Below, one piece after another: positions 9,272 through 22,108 of a stretch of DNA of 64,000 nt. The position numbers and the translations under genes were made by a program. Where the stretch lies: positions 124,001 to 188,000 of the forward strand of contig NZ_QMEJ01000001.1 of NCBI RefSeq assembly GCF_003390865.1. The letters run 5' to 3'. The notes beneath the pieces were generated by a model, which did not search any database, was not told the origin of the DNA, and saw nothing but the letters and a program-made list of their open reading frames with translations. The stretch comes from Tropicimonas sp. IMCC34011. Its GTDB lineage: Bacteria; Pseudomonadota; Alphaproteobacteria; Rhodobacterales; Rhodobacteraceae. Each line of letters begins with the position of its first letter. The stretch's first letter is position 1.

Positions 9272-10576
9272 TCAGCGGTTCTCCACCTCGACGTAATCGC
9301 GGGGACCGGCGCCGGTATAGAGCTGGCGCGGACGGCCGATCTTCATGTGGTCGTCCGTCAGCATCTCTTTCCACTGGGCGACCCAGCCGACCGTGCGCGA
9401 CAGCGCGAAGATCGGGGTGAACATGGAGGTCGGGAAGCCCATCGCGTCGAGGATGATGCCGGAATAGAAATCGACGTTCGGGAAGAGCTTCTTCTCGGTG
9501 AAGTAGGGATCTTCGAGCGCCTGCTTTTCCAGTTCCTTGGCGACCTGGAGCGTCGGGTTGTTCTCGATCCCCATCAGCTCCAGCACCTCGTCGGCGCTTT
9601 CCTTCATCACCGTGGCCCGCGGGTCGTGGTTCTTGTAGACGCGGTGGCCGAAGCCCATCAGCCGGAACGGGTCGTTCTTGTCCTTGGCGCGGGCGATGAA
9701 CTCGGGGATCCGGTCGACGGTGCCGATCTCCCGCAGCATCTCGAGACAGGCCTGGTTGGCGCCGCCATGTGCCGGGCCCCAGAGGCAGGCGATGCCGGCC
9801 GCGATGCAGGCAAACGGGTTAGCCCCCGACGAGGAGGCGAGCCGGACCGTGGAGGTCGACGCGTTCTGCTCGTGGTCCGCATGGAGGGTGAAGATCCGGT
9901 CCATCGCGCGGGCGAGGATCGGGTCGACGTGATACTCCTCGGCAGGCACGGAGAAGCACATCCGCAGGAAGTTCGACGCATAGTCGAGCTCGTTCAGCGG
10001 ATAGACGAAGGGTTGACCCATCGAATACTTGAACGCCATCGCGGCGATCGTCGGCATCTTGGCGATGAGCCGGATCGAGGCGACCTCGCGCTGCCACGGA
10101 TCGTGGATGTCCGTGCTGTCGTGGTAGAAGGCGGACATCGCACCGACGACGCCAGTCATGATCGCCATCGGATGCGCGTCGCGACGGAAGCCGGAGAAGA
10201 AGTTCTTCATCTGCTCGTGGATCATCGTGTGCTTGGTCACACGATTCTCGAAATCCTCGAGCTTCTCGGCGGAGGGAAGCTCGCCGTAGAGCAGCAGGTA
10301 GCAGACCTCGAGGAAGTGGGACTGCTGCGCGAGCTGCTCGATCGGGTAGCCCCGGTGCAGGAGCACGCCTTCCTCGCCGTCGATGAAGGTGATGTTGCTT
10401 TCGCAGGCGGCAGTGGACGTGAAGCCCGGATCGTAGGTGAAGATGTCACCCTGGGCGTAGAGCTTGCGGATATCGATCACGTCCGGACCGCAGGTCGGCG
10501 AGAGCATGGGCAGCTCCAGCGACTTGTTGTCGAAGGTCAGTGTGGCCGTTTTCGCGTCCTGTTTGTCGTCGGGCAT
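9272..10576 (-). CDS. gltA: Citrate synthase, type II
   Basis: Condenses oxaloacetate and acetyl-CoA, the entry to the TCA cycle. 434 residues from the ATG ending at 10576, which has AGAGGACG upstream as ribosome binding site. The Gram-negative hexameric-type layout is visible: N-terminal beta-domain ([19 protein letters not shown]), [18 protein letters not shown], the catalytic [10 protein letters not shown] histidine region, [15 protein letters not shown], the [13 protein letters not shown] motif with catalytic His/Arg, and the DFYSGI aspartate motif. It shares a terminator with the convergent hydratase gene. Confidence 0.98.
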   Translation of the reverse strand: MPDDKQDAKTATLTFDNKSLELPMLSPTCGPDVIDIRKLYAQGDIFTYDPGFTSTAACESNITFIDGEEGVLLHRGYPIEQLAQQSHFLEVCYLLLYGELPSAEKLEDFENRVTKHTMIHEQMKNFFSGFRRDAHPMAIMTGVVGAMSAFYHDSTDIHDPWQREVASIRLIAKMPTIAAMAFKYSMGQPFVYPLNELDYASNFLRMCFSVPAEEYHVDPILARAMDRIFTLHADHEQNASTSTVRLASSSGANPFACIAAGIACLWGPAHGGANQACLEMLREIGTVDRIPEFIARAKDKNDPFRLMGFGHRVYKNHDPRATVMKESADEVLELMGIENNPTLQVAKELEKQALEDPYFTEKKLFPNVDFYSGIILDAMGFPTSMFTPIFALSRTVGWVAQWKEMLTDDHMKIGRPRQLYTGAGPRDYVEVENR

Positions 10577-10637
10577 GGATCGTCCTCTTTCGAATCCGCC
10601 GGGGCGGTATCGGTGCTGCATACGGGGGGCTCTTGGT

Positions 10638-12077
10638 TCAGCCCTTCGCCGCGTCCTTGAGCCGGTCGATGGTCTCGTCCCGGCCGATCACGAGCATCAT
10701 GTCAAAGACACTCGGGGTAACTGTCCGCCCCGACAAAGCGGCGCGGATGGGGCCGGCAATCTTGCCGAACTTTAGTCCCCGTTCGGCGGCGAAATCGCCG
10801 CATGCCGTTTCGAGTGCGGTGCGCTCCCAAGTAGCCTTTCGCAGGTGCGGCGTCAAATCGCCGAGAAGCGCACGGGCGTCGGCGTCGAGCGCCTTGGCTG
10901 CCTTTTCGTCGGGGGTGAAGGGGCGGGTTCCGAGTGCGAAATGCGCTTTCTCCAGCAGATCGCCGAAGGTCTTGGCCCGTTCCTTCAGATGCGGCATCGC
11001 GGCGAGAAAGGCCGCACGCTGATCGTCCGAAAGGGGCGGCGCTCCGGTTGCCGCAAGATAGCCGTCCGCTTCCTCGACGAGGGCGGCGTCCGGTGCAGAA
11101 GCGATATGCAAGCCACTGATATGCTCCAGCTTTTTGAAGTCGAGACGGGCGGCGCTCTTGGTGATTCCGGCCAGGTCGAACCACTCTTTGGCCTGCTCGT
11201 CGGTGAAGAACTCGTCATCGCCGTGGGACCAGCCAAGGCGCGCCAGGTAGTTGCGCATCGCCGCCGCGGGATACCCCATGGCGCGGTACTCGGCGGCGCC
11301 CGTCGCGCCGTGACGCTTGGACAGCTTCTTGCCGTCGGGTCCGAGGATCAGCGGGATGTGTGCAAAGACCGGGACGGTCCAGCCCATCGCGTCGTAGATC
11401 AGTTTCTGCCGCGCGGCATTGGCGAGGTGATCGTCCCCGCGGATGACGTGGGTGACGCCCATGTCGTGATCGTCGACGACCACGGCAAGCATGTAGGTGG
11501 GCGTGCCGTCGGACCGCAGAAGGACCATGTCATCGAGGTCGCGGCTGGCCCAGGTGACGCTGCCCTGAACGGCATCCTCGATCACCGTCTGGCCCTCGCG
11601 GGGAGCCTTGATGCGCACGACGAAGGGCCGATCACCCGGGTGCTCGCTCTCGGGCACATCCCGCCAGGGGCTGACGAAATTGGTGGAGCGTCCCTCCGCG
11701 CGGGCGTCCTCCCGGGCTTGCTGGACCTCCTCGGGGGTCGAGAAGCACTTGTAGGCCGTGCCGCCCTCGAGCATCGCCTCCGCGACCTCGCGGTGCCGCT
11801 CCGCCTGCGCGGCCTGGCTGACGGCGTCGCCGTCCCAGTCGAGGCCGAGCCAGGTCAGCCCGTCGAAGATCGCGCGCTCGGCTTCGGGGGTGGAGCGGGC
11901 CCGGTCGGTATCCTCGATCCGCAGGAGGAACGTTCCGCCATGGCCGCGGGCGAAGAGCCAGTTGAAGAGCGCCGTCCGCGCGCCGCCGATATGCAGTGCG
12001 CCGGTGGGCGAGGGGGCGAAGCGGGTGACGACCTCCGTCTGCCCGGTCCCGCCCGTCGCTCTCGTCTCGTCCGTCAT
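10638..12077 (-). CDS. gltX: Glutamate--tRNA ligase
   Basis: 479-residue class I aminoacyl-tRNA synthetase. The HIGH-type motif ([20 protein letters not shown]) is at the N-terminus and the KMSKS-type motif ([13 protein letters not shown]) in the middle, with a C-terminal anticodon-binding domain. The start ending at 12077 places about 19 residues before the Rossmann core, usual for the lineage; a longer open frame upstream is low-complexity arginine/proline and was rejected. A paralogue restricted to tRNA-Asp modification (gluQ) lies at 52.7 kb. Confidence 0.97.
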   Translation of the reverse strand: MTDETRATGGTGQTEVVTRFAPSPTGALHIGGARTALFNWLFARGHGGTFLLRIEDTDRARSTPEAERAIFDGLTWLGLDWDGDAVSQAAQAERHREVAEAMLEGGTAYKCFSTPEEVQQAREDARAEGRSTNFVSPWRDVPESEHPGDRPFVVRIKAPREGQTVIEDAVQGSVTWASRDLDDMVLLRSDGTPTYMLAVVVDDHDMGVTHVIRGDDHLANAARQKLIYDAMGWTVPVFAHIPLILGPDGKKLSKRHGATGAAEYRAMGYPAAAMRNYLARLGWSHGDDEFFTDEQAKEWFDLAGITKSAARLDFKKLEHISGLHIASAPDAALVEEADGYLAATGAPPLSDDQRAAFLAAMPHLKERAKTFGDLLEKAHFALGTRPFTPDEKAAKALDADARALLGDLTPHLRKATWERTALETACGDFAAERGLKFGKIAGPIRAALSGRTVTPSVFDMMLVIGRDETIDRLKDAAKG

Positions 12078-12133
12078 GGCGCCGCTCTCCGCTCTTTCCT
12101 GGGTCATCTGCAAGGGCGGTGGCCGCGCCGGCG

Positions 12134-12148
12134 TTAACCTTGCGCTAA
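12134..12148. promoter_or_regulatory. CtrA-like site upstream of comEC
   Basis: TTAA (12134-12137), seven bases, then CTAA (12145-12148), followed by C: one mismatch from the CtrA full site TTAA-N7-TTAA, in the form TTAAC...TAAC often seen in Rhodobacterales. It lies 25-39 bp before the comEC start and 57-71 bp before the gltX start. CtrA control of competence genes is known in Rhodobacter capsulatus, which supports the reading. Confidence 0.55.
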
Positions 12149-12172
12149 CCGGTCCGCCGGTACTCGGGCGAC

Positions 12173-14293
12173 GTGTATGCAAGCGACGTGACGGGAACAA
12201 GGGAGGCTCCGGACGAGGGCGCGCGCCGGGCCGGGCCATCCGGTCTCGTGGTGCGAGCGGTTCAGCGCCAGAGGGGTCATCTGCTGCACTGGGCGCCGGT
12301 GGCCTTCGGGATCGGCATCGCGATCTGGTTCGCGCTGCCGTCGGATCCGGCGCCAGTGGCGCTCGTCGCGGCGAGCCTCGCCTGCGTGACGCTCGGTCTC
12401 GTCGCGGGGCGGGCGGGGCCGGGAGCGCCACTGATCCTGGCGCTCGCCTTCATTCTCGCCGGCGGCATCGCGGCGGACCTGCGCGCCCGCAGCGTCGGCG
12501 CTCCCGTTCTCGGCTTTCGTTACTACGGCCCGGTCGAGGGACGGATCGTCGGGATCGACCGCTCCGCCTCGGACGCGGTCCGCCTCACGCTGGATGAGGT
12601 CCATCTCGGGGACCTGCCGCCCGCCCCCACGCCGGAGCGCGTCCGCGTCTCCCTCTACGGGCCGCAGGACTATTTCGTGCCGGAACCGGGCCGCGCGATC
12701 ATGCTGACCGCCAATCTCTCCCCGCCGAACGGCCCGGCTGAGCCCGGGGGCTTCGATTTCAGGCGCCATGCCTGGTTCGACCGGCTCGGCGCCGTCGGAT
12801 ACACCCGCACGCCGGTCCTCACGATGGACGACAGCCGCGACACGGGGCCGTCCGCCTGGATCTTCCGCCTCCGCATGTCGATCAGCGCCGGAGTCCGCGC
12901 CCAGATGGACGGGCCGGCCGGCGCCTTTGCCGCGGCCATCCTGACGGGGGACCGCTCCGGGCTCGATCTGGAGCGGCTGGAGCATCTGCGCGCGTCCAAC
13001 CTCGCGCATCTTCTCGCGATCTCCGGGCTGCACATGGGCCTTCTGACAGGCGTCGTTCTGGGCGCGATCCGGCTGGGGCTCGCGCTCGTGCCCTACGCCG
13101 CGCTGCGCTGGCCCTGCCGGAAGATCGCCGCGTCCGGCGCGCTGGTAGCGGCGGCGGGGTATCTTGCGCTCTCGGGCGGGTCGGTCTCGACCGAGCGGGC
13201 CTTCGTGATGGTCTCCGTGATGCTCGGCGCGGTCCTTCTGGAACGTCGGGCGATTTCTCTCAGGGCCGTCGCCATCGCCGCGCTGATCGTCCTTGCGCGG
13301 AGGCCTGAAGAGCTGTTGTCGCCCGGTTTCCAGATGTCCTTCGCCGCGACGACGGCCCTCGTCGCCATCTTCGGAAGCTTGAGAGGCCTGCAGGATATCG
13401 GCCCGCGGATGCCGCGGATCGCGACCCCGATCCTCGCGACCTTCCTGTCCTCCGCCATCGCCGGCGCCGCGACGGCCCCCTACGCCGCCGCGCATTTCGG
13501 GCGCCTGTCCGATTACGGGCTGATCGCGAACCTCCTCAGTGTGCCGGTGATGGGTCTTCTCGTCATGCCGGCCGCCGTCCTGACCGCCTGCCTCTGGCCT
13601 CTCGGCCTCTCGGGGATCGGGCTCGGCGTGATGAAACTGGGCCTCGTCTGGATCCTCCGCGTCGCCGAGACCGTGTCCTCCTGGCCGGGCGCGGTGACCG
13701 CGGTCCATGCGCCCGGCCTGGCTGTTCTCCCGCTTCTCACACTCGGGGCGCTCTGGCTGATTCTCTGGCAGGGACTGGCGCGTCTTGCCGGCCTGCCGGT
13801 GCTGGCCGCCGCGCTGGCGCTCTGGTGGGGGACGGAGCGTCCGCCCGTTCTGATCGCGGCGTCCGGGGGGCTCGTCGGGATCATGGGGGAGGAGGGGCGC
13901 GCGCTGTCGAAACCCGTCGGGGACGGGTTCGTCGCCTCGATCTGGCTGGAGAATGACGGCGATACCGCGCTTCAGGACGCCGCCGCCCGTCGCCCCGGCT
14001 TCACCGGTCGCCCGGGGGAGTTTCGTGCGGACCTGCCCGGCGGTCAGACGCTCGCCGTCGTCACCGGCCGGGGGAACGCCGCCCGTGCCGGGGCCGCCTG
14101 CGATACGGCCCATATCGTCGTGACCACCGCCACGGACCCGCCCCGCGACGGGCCATGCCTGATGCTGGATTCCGAAACGCTGGGTCGCACCGGGACACTC
14201 GCCCTCTGGCCGGACGGGCAGGGCGGATGGCTACCGGTTTCCGCTCTCGGCGGCGCGCGCCGCGCCTGGTCGGGACGGGCCGCGGCGGATTGA
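12173..14293 (+). CDS. comEC: ComEC/Rec2-family DNA uptake channel protein
   Basis: 706-residue polytopic inner-membrane protein expected to form the channel that brings single-stranded DNA into the cytoplasm. The N-terminal third carries membrane spans and the soluble DUF4131-type domain ([22 protein letters not shown]). The middle holds the ComEC core ([48 protein letters not shown]). The C-terminal part has no HxHxDH metal motif, so the metallo-beta-lactamase-like domain looks degenerate. The GTG start at 12173 has no good ribosome binding site; GTG at 12188 or 12248 is also possible. A CtrA-like box lies just upstream. Confidence 0.9.
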   Translation: MYASDVTGTREAPDEGARRAGPSGLVVRAVQRQRGHLLHWAPVAFGIGIAIWFALPSDPAPVALVAASLACVTLGLVAGRAGPGAPLILALAFILAGGIAADLRARSVGAPVLGFRYYGPVEGRIVGIDRSASDAVRLTLDEVHLGDLPPAPTPERVRVSLYGPQDYFVPEPGRAIMLTANLSPPNGPAEPGGFDFRRHAWFDRLGAVGYTRTPVLTMDDSRDTGPSAWIFRLRMSISAGVRAQMDGPAGAFAAAILTGDRSGLDLERLEHLRASNLAHLLAISGLHMGLLTGVVLGAIRLGLALVPYAALRWPCRKIAASGALVAAAGYLALSGGSVSTERAFVMVSVMLGAVLLERRAISLRAVAIAALIVLARRPEELLSPGFQMSFAATTALVAIFGSLRGLQDIGPRMPRIATPILATFLSSAIAGAATAPYAAAHFGRLSDYGLIANLLSVPVMGLLVMPAAVLTACLWPLGLSGIGLGVMKLGLVWILRVAETVSSWPGAVTAVHAPGLAVLPLLTLGALWLILWQGLARLAGLPVLAAALALWWGTERPPVLIAASGGLVGIMGEEGRALSKPVGDGFVASIWLENDGDTALQDAAARRPGFTGRPGEFRADLPGGQTLAVVTGRGNAARAGAACDTAHIVVTTATDPPRDGPCLMLDSETLGRTGTLALWPDGQGGWLPVSALGGARRAWSGRAAAD

Positions 14294-14351
14294 CCGAAGC
14301 GGAGGGCCTTTCACCCGGCCGGGCATCGTGCAATAGGGACGCGCCAATTGA

Positions 14352-16258
<1,907 letters not shown>

Positions 16259-16354
16259 GTACCACTCGCTTTTCATCTTCGCTTCGTTCACTGGCCGGTC
16301 GGGGCCGCGTCTGTCAAATGAAAGACTGCTCTGCCGAGACACCGGGGGGAGGTC

Positions 16355-17518
16355 GTGACCCCGCCGGCGCGCGCCGCTGCCGCCGCCGAGATCCTGGACC
16401 GCATCCTCGCAGGAGGCCCCGCCGAGAAGGAACTGACCAACTGGGCGCGCCGCAGCCGCTTCGCAGGCTCGAAGGACCGCGCAGCGATCCGTGACATGGT
16501 CTTCGACGGTCTGCGCAGGCGACGTTCGGCTGCGGCCCGGGGCGGCGGCGAAACCGGCCGCGGGATCGTCCTCGGCCTCCTGCGCGAACGGGGCGAGGCG
16601 CCGTCCGGCTGGTTCACCGGCGGGACATACGCCTTGGCGCCCGCCACTGACGAGGAGCTGGCCGCGACGGGTCCCGTCACGGAGGCCGAAACGCTCGATG
16701 TCCCGGATTGGCTCCTGGCCGATCTGCGCCAGTCTGTTGGAAACGATTATTCCCTCGTTCTTAATGAATTGCGTGCAAGAGCTCCGGTAACCTTGCGGGC
16801 CAACATCGCCCGAATGGACCCGGCGGACGTTCAGGCGAGGCTTGCGAAAGAGGGGATCGAAGCCGAGCTCCATCCACTATGCACAACAGCGCTCCGCGTG
16901 ACAGAAGGGGCTCGCAAGATACGGAATTCGAACGCCTTTCTGGATGGGCTTGTCGAGCTTCAGGATGCCGCGTCGCAAGCGGCCGCCGCCCTGATCCCCG
17001 TTCCGGAGCACGGCGACATCCTCGATTATTGCGCGGGAGGTGGTGGCAAGGCGCTCGCGCTGGCCGCACGCGGAGCCACCGTCGTCGCCCATGATGCGGA
17101 TCCGATCCGCATGCGTGACATCCCGGAGCGTGCAGGCCGCGCAAAAGTCGCGTCGCAAGTTGCTGTCGCGAAACAAATTAAAGACGACGCAAGGTATCCT
17201 GTCGTGGTCTTGGACGTGCCGTGTTCCGGCAGCGGCGCCTGGCGTCGTCAGCCGGAGGCGAAATGGTCCCTGACCCCGGAGCGGCTCGATGAGCTGAGAG
17301 ATGTCCAGGCCGGCCTTCTGCGCCGCGCCGCGGCGCTTTCCTCACATGCGATCGCCTATCTCACCTGCTCCTTGCTGCGTGCCGAGAACGAAGATCAGGT
17401 CGCGAAGTTTGTCAGTGAGACGCCCGGCTGGACCGTCCGGGAGGAACGCCGGTTCAGTCCCCTCGAGGGCGGAGACGGCTTTTACGCCGCGATTCTGGTC
17501 AGAGAGAGCGCGGCTTAA
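16355..17518 (+). CDS. RsmB/NOP-family rRNA cytosine-5 methyltransferase
   Basis: 387-residue SAM-dependent RNA m5C methyltransferase. A shortened NusB-like N-terminal region ([20 protein letters not shown]) precedes the Rossmann domain, with the SAM loop [15 protein letters not shown] and acidic HDAD. Both family cysteines are present: [12 protein letters not shown] and [11 protein letters not shown]. The likely target is 16S rRNA, but the exact site is unproven. The start is GTG behind a GGGGGAGG purine run. Its stop codon overlaps the CtrA box of the following cckA gene. Confidence 0.92.
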   Translation: MTPPARAAAAAEILDRILAGGPAEKELTNWARRSRFAGSKDRAAIRDMVFDGLRRRRSAAARGGGETGRGIVLGLLRERGEAPSGWFTGGTYALAPATDEELAATGPVTEAETLDVPDWLLADLRQSVGNDYSLVLNELRARAPVTLRANIARMDPADVQARLAKEGIEAELHPLCTTALRVTEGARKIRNSNAFLDGLVELQDAASQAAAALIPVPEHGDILDYCAGGGGKALALAARGATVVAHDADPIRMRDIPERAGRAKVASQVAVAKQIKDDARYPVVVLDVPCSGSGAWRRQPEAKWSLTPERLDELRDVQAGLLRRAAALSSHAIAYLTCSLLRAENEDQVAKFVSETPGWTVREERRFSPLEGGDGFYAAILVRESAA

Positions 17519-17529
17519 GACTCCGTTAA
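17515..17529. promoter_or_regulatory. CtrA full binding site upstream of cckA
   Basis: Perfect TTAA (17515-17518), N7, TTAA (17526-17529), extended to GTTAAC on the right half as in Rhodobacterales CtrA targets. It is 51-65 bp before the cckA start and overlaps the stop codon of the upstream methyltransferase gene. In GC-rich DNA such an AT motif is rare by chance. It suggests direct CtrA feedback on its own top kinase. Confidence 0.7.
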
Positions 17530-17579
17530 CACTTCGCGCGTCATAACGGCAGGGACCACGTAGCTTCGGGGGAAGTCCC

Positions 17580-20054
17580 TTGACTGTTGTCCACGCCGCT
17601 CCTGCCGGTCTTGCGGATCGCTTTCCAAGGTTTCCCGCCCTTGGTGGTGCGGCACTTGCCGCCGGCGTTGCGGCGTATCTCCTTCCGCCGGGGTTTGCAG
17701 CGCTCTGTGCGTTGAGCGCGGCGGGCGTCATGGCCGCGCTCATGCTCCTGCGCGCCGTCATCCTCGCTCTCGCGCGGCGTGACGTTCCTGATACGGCGTC
17801 TCTCTCGCGTCTCATAGGCAGCGATGCCGCTTCAGTCTTCGTAACGCGCTCGGATGGAACCATCGCGCTGCGAAATCCCGCAGCGGAACATCGTTTCGGG
17901 GGCAAGGGCGAGACGCTTGCCCGCACTCTGAGAGGAACTGTCGCAGACCCCTCCGCACTCCTGTCCCGCCTCTCGCTGTCGATTGCGGCGTCCGGCGCGG
18001 GCCGGGAGGACATTGTCGGCACGCGCGGGCACCTTCGCATGGCGGCCCATGAGATCGGGGGCGGTATGACCCTCTGGCGCATCGAAGAACTGTCGGAAAA
18101 GATTGGCCGGCGGTCTGCTGACGGCATCGGCCTTCCCATGATGACGCTGGGCGATTCGGGCGCGATCCTGTTCCGGAACGCCGCGATGCGTCGCCTCGTC
18201 GGCGCGTCGGCCCGCACCGTGGATGCGATCTTCGAGGATCTGCCGTTGCAGAGCGGCGCGCTGCACAATGTGCGCACGCCCAATGGCAGCGTCCGAGCTC
18301 GCACCGTCGAAATCGGCACGCCGAACGGGCGCCGGGAGGTGTACCTCCTTCCTGCACAGGACGATCCGCTGAGCCCGGAGGAGGCCGCATCGCTCGAGAT
18401 GCTGCCCGTTGCGGTCCTGCGGCTGTCGCAGGAGGGGCACGTGCTCGGTGCCAACGATCTCGCTCGCGGTCTGATTGGACCTGAAGCCTCTCCGGGCGCG
18501 AATTTTGCCGACCTTGTCGAAGGTCTCGGTCGCCCGGTCAACGAATGGCTGCGGGATGCCGCCAGCGGCCTGACACTCGGGTCACCCGAGATCCTGCAAT
18601 CCCGCCGCGGCGAAAAGAAGTTCGTCCAGGTGACCCTCAGCACCTCACCCGGAACGGCTGGCCTTACCGCCGTCGTTATGGATGCGACCGAACTCAAATC
18701 CCTCGAAGCCAAATTCACGCAAAGCCAGAAGATGCAGGCCATCGGCCAACTCGCCGGGGGAATTGCACATGATTTCAACAACCTGCTCACGGCAATCCTC
18801 GGGCATTGCGAACTCCTATTGATGCGTCACGATGCGGGGGACCCGGAATACGCAGATCTGGTCCAAATTGAACAGAACGTGAACCGCGCGAGCAGTCTCG
18901 TCAGCCAGCTCCTCGCGTTTTCCCGCAAGCAGACCATGCAGCCCGAGCGGATCGACCTGCGGGATGTGCTCTCCGACCTCGTTCATCTGCTCAATCGCAT
19001 CGTCGGGGAGCGGGTGTCGCTGACCTTCGCGCAGGCTGAAGAACTTGCTTCTATACGAGCGGACAAGCGGCAGCTCGAACAGGTGATCATGAACCTCGTG
19101 GTGAACGCGCGCGACGCGATGCCGGAGGGGGGCGAGATCTGCATCGAGACCGAGACGTTGACCCTGACGACGCCCATGAGCAGGAACCGTGCGACGGTTC
19201 CGGCAGGACGATACTGCACGGTTCGCGTGACGGACCACGGTGTCGGCATTCCCCCCGACAAGCTGGACCAGATCTTTGAGCCCTTCTTCACGACCAAGCG
19301 CGCCGGTGAGGGAACTGGCCTCGGCCTGGCAACGGTTTACGGGATCGTGAAGCAGTCCGGCGGCTATGTCTTCGTCGACTCGGCTCTCGGGACAGGGACG
19401 ACGTTCCTCCTTCTGTTCCCCGCATGCCCCCCGGGGGAGGCGACAGCGCCTCCTCCGCTAGAACTGACCCAGAGCGAGGTTTCGAGTTCCCTCGAGGAGC
19501 AGATGATGGAAGCGCGTGTGGTTGAGGCGGTCGAAGGGGCGATCGAGATCATCTCTCCCGCGACCGATGCCACTGGCAGCCAGACGGCAGGCATCGATCC
19601 GCCTCGTCACATCCATGAAAAGTTGACGGAATCATCGATGTCTTCCGGCATGATGCGAGACGGGACGTCCCGCCCCATGCCGGGAACCGATCTGGGCAAA
19701 ATCCTTCTCGTCGAGGACGAGGCTCCCGTTCGGGCGTTCGCGTCACGCGCCCTTCGAATGCGAGGATACGAGGTCGTCGAGGCGCGCAACGCGGAAGAGG
19801 CCCTGTTACGTCTCGAGGACCCGGCCCTCGAGATCGATCTGTTCGTCACCGATGTCGTGATGCCGGGACTCGACGGTCCGACCTGGGTGCGACGCGCGCT
19901 CGCAAGCCGTCCGGGCACCGGTGTCATCTTCGTTTCCGGCTATGCGGACGAGCACTTCGCAGAGGAACGTAGCCGCATTCCGAACTCGACGTTCCTGTCC
20001 AAGCCGTTCTCTTTGAACGACCTTACCGAGACAGTGCGCCGACAGCTGCATTGA
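17580..20054 (+). CDS. cckA: Cell-cycle hybrid histidine kinase CckA
   Basis: 824 residues. Two N-terminal membrane spans (about residues 20-65) are followed by PAS-like sensory regions, a HisKA domain with the phospho-acceptor His397 in [14 protein letters not shown], an HATPase_c domain (N-box [48 protein letters not shown]), a linker, and a receiver domain with Asp758 ([12 protein letters not shown]) and a C-terminal lysine (LSKPFS). In Caulobacter and Rhodobacter it phosphorylates CtrA through ChpT; in Rhodobacterales this governs motility, gene transfer agents and competence. The start is TTG behind GGGGGAAG. A perfect CtrA box lies in the promoter region. Confidence 0.95.
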   Translation: MTVVHAAPAGLADRFPRFPALGGAALAAGVAAYLLPPGFAALCALSAAGVMAALMLLRAVILALARRDVPDTASLSRLIGSDAASVFVTRSDGTIALRNPAAEHRFGGKGETLARTLRGTVADPSALLSRLSLSIAASGAGREDIVGTRGHLRMAAHEIGGGMTLWRIEELSEKIGRRSADGIGLPMMTLGDSGAILFRNAAMRRLVGASARTVDAIFEDLPLQSGALHNVRTPNGSVRARTVEIGTPNGRREVYLLPAQDDPLSPEEAASLEMLPVAVLRLSQEGHVLGANDLARGLIGPEASPGANFADLVEGLGRPVNEWLRDAASGLTLGSPEILQSRRGEKKFVQVTLSTSPGTAGLTAVVMDATELKSLEAKFTQSQKMQAIGQLAGGIAHDFNNLLTAILGHCELLLMRHDAGDPEYADLVQIEQNVNRASSLVSQLLAFSRKQTMQPERIDLRDVLSDLVHLLNRIVGERVSLTFAQAEELASIRADKRQLEQVIMNLVVNARDAMPEGGEICIETETLTLTTPMSRNRATVPAGRYCTVRVTDHGVGIPPDKLDQIFEPFFTTKRAGEGTGLGLATVYGIVKQSGGYVFVDSALGTGTTFLLLFPACPPGEATAPPPLELTQSEVSSSLEEQMMEARVVEAVEGAIEIISPATDATGSQTAGIDPPRHIHEKLTESSMSSGMMRDGTSRPMPGTDLGKILLVEDEAPVRAFASRALRMRGYEVVEARNAEEALLRLEDPALEIDLFVTDVVMPGLDGPTWVRRALASRPGTGVIFVSGYADEHFAEERSRIPNSTFLSKPFSLNDLTETVRRQLH

Positions 20055-20060
20055 TGGCAC

Positions 20061-20663
20061 CTATCGCCTCATTGCCGTGGCGTGCAGCTCGATGTCGAAC
20101 GCGAGGCTCTCCCGAAGTCGGTTCCGGAGTTCGTCGGGCAAATCGAGCGGGCGTTCGGGAGAGGCGTTGCGGATAGGCGGGGTCACCCCGGCAAGGCCGA
20201 CCTTGTCTTCGAGGAAGTCCAGAAGTTCGTCCATTCGCTCGTAGGCAAAAAGGTGATCCACGGCGATCCGGCCCCTGTTGTCCTGCAGGAACCTCCCCTG
20301 CGATCCCACGGTGGCGTAGGATGGCTGCGCATCGGACAGATACCCCTCTGCGAAGGTTGCAAAGTCCATCCCGGCCGTACTGTTCTGTGTGCCGAGAATG
20401 TCCCCGCGGGTCCTGTAGCGGTACCAGCTTCCAAGCCAGTCCACCGGCTCCCGGATCACCGCCACGCTCTTCAGCCGGGCCTGATCCTCGGGGGCGAAGA
20501 GCGGAAGGATCTTCCGCCTAAACCATCCCAACGGCATGTGTTTGGTCAGCGGCGGGTGGCGGAAGACGATGTCGGCGCGCTGCGAGAACGCTTCCTCGAG
20601 CGCCTGCGTCCCGGTTTTGGGCACCGCCAGGAGCACCAGCCCCGCCTCCCAGAAAATCATCAT
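20061..20663 (-). CDS. Sulfotransferase-like P-loop protein
   Basis: 200 residues. Near the N-terminus, VPKTGTQALEEAFSQR resembles the 5'-phosphosulfate-binding loop of PAPS-dependent sulfotransferases (PKTGTT type). VIREPVDWLGSWYRYR resembles their 3'-phosphate-binding RxPxxxxxSxY motif. No signal peptide or membrane span is evident. The acceptor substrate is unknown. It is convergent with cckA (6 bp apart) and divergent from recA; nothing in the context indicates a pathway. Similar short proteins annotated only as hypothetical are found next to cckA/recA in relatives (recollection, not checked). Confidence 0.75.
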   Translation of the reverse strand: MMIFWEAGLVLLAVPKTGTQALEEAFSQRADIVFRHPPLTKHMPLGWFRRKILPLFAPEDQARLKSVAVIREPVDWLGSWYRYRTRGDILGTQNSTAGMDFATFAEGYLSDAQPSYATVGSQGRFLQDNRGRIAVDHLFAYERMDELLDFLEDKVGLAGVTPPIRNASPERPLDLPDELRNRLRESLAFDIELHATAMRR

Positions 20664-20740
20664 GGCGCTGTCCTCGGTTCGGAACGCGGATTCACTCTAT
20701 CTTAACGTGTATCAGGCGAAAATGGAGGGTGACAAAGATC

Positions 20741-20769
20741 TTGAATAAGACCGTGGGCGATGGCATCTA
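20741..20769 (+). promoter_or_regulatory. Candidate recA promoter
   Basis: TTGAAT (20741-20746), 17-bp spacer, CATCTA (20764-20769). The LexA box that follows would fall at about +1, a repressing position. The -10 hexamer is weak. Confidence 0.45.
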
Positions 20770-20775
20770 GGGGTG

Positions 20776-20790
20776 GAACAAGTGGTGAAC
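20776..20790. promoter_or_regulatory. LexA (SOS) box upstream of recA
   Basis: GAAC-N7-GAAC on the plus strand, which is GTTC-N7-GTTC on the minus strand, the alphaproteobacterial LexA consensus defined in Rhodobacter. It lies 53 bp before recA. Shows that this organism uses the canonical motif and gives an internal reference for the boxes at 44.97-45.02 kb. Confidence 0.9.
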
Positions 20791-20842
20791 ACGGGCAGTC
20801 ATTGCCGCCCCGCGCGGCACATGGGATAAGGACGCGACAGAA

Positions 20843-21916
<1,074 letters not shown>

Positions 21917-21922
21917 CGCATC

Positions 21923-21954
21923 GGGAGCGCCGTCCGATCCGGCGCGGCGCTCCC
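21923..21954 (+). terminator. Hairpin after recA
   Basis: 10-bp perfect stem GGGAGCGCCG / CGGCGCTCCC starting 7 bp after the recA stop. No T-run follows (ATTGCC), so it may act as a weak or factor-assisted terminator or protect the 3' end. Confidence 0.55.
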
Positions 21955-22108
21955 ATTGCCGAAGTCTCCGACCGGGTCGGTCCCGGTCGCCGGCACGCCG
22001 GCTGATGCAGCAATGCTCGCCGCGCCGAAGCCAAGCCGGTAAGCACGATGTGGACACCCCCGAGCGCCCCCGTTATTGCTCTGCGGCGCAAACGCGGAGG
22101 GAGCCACG

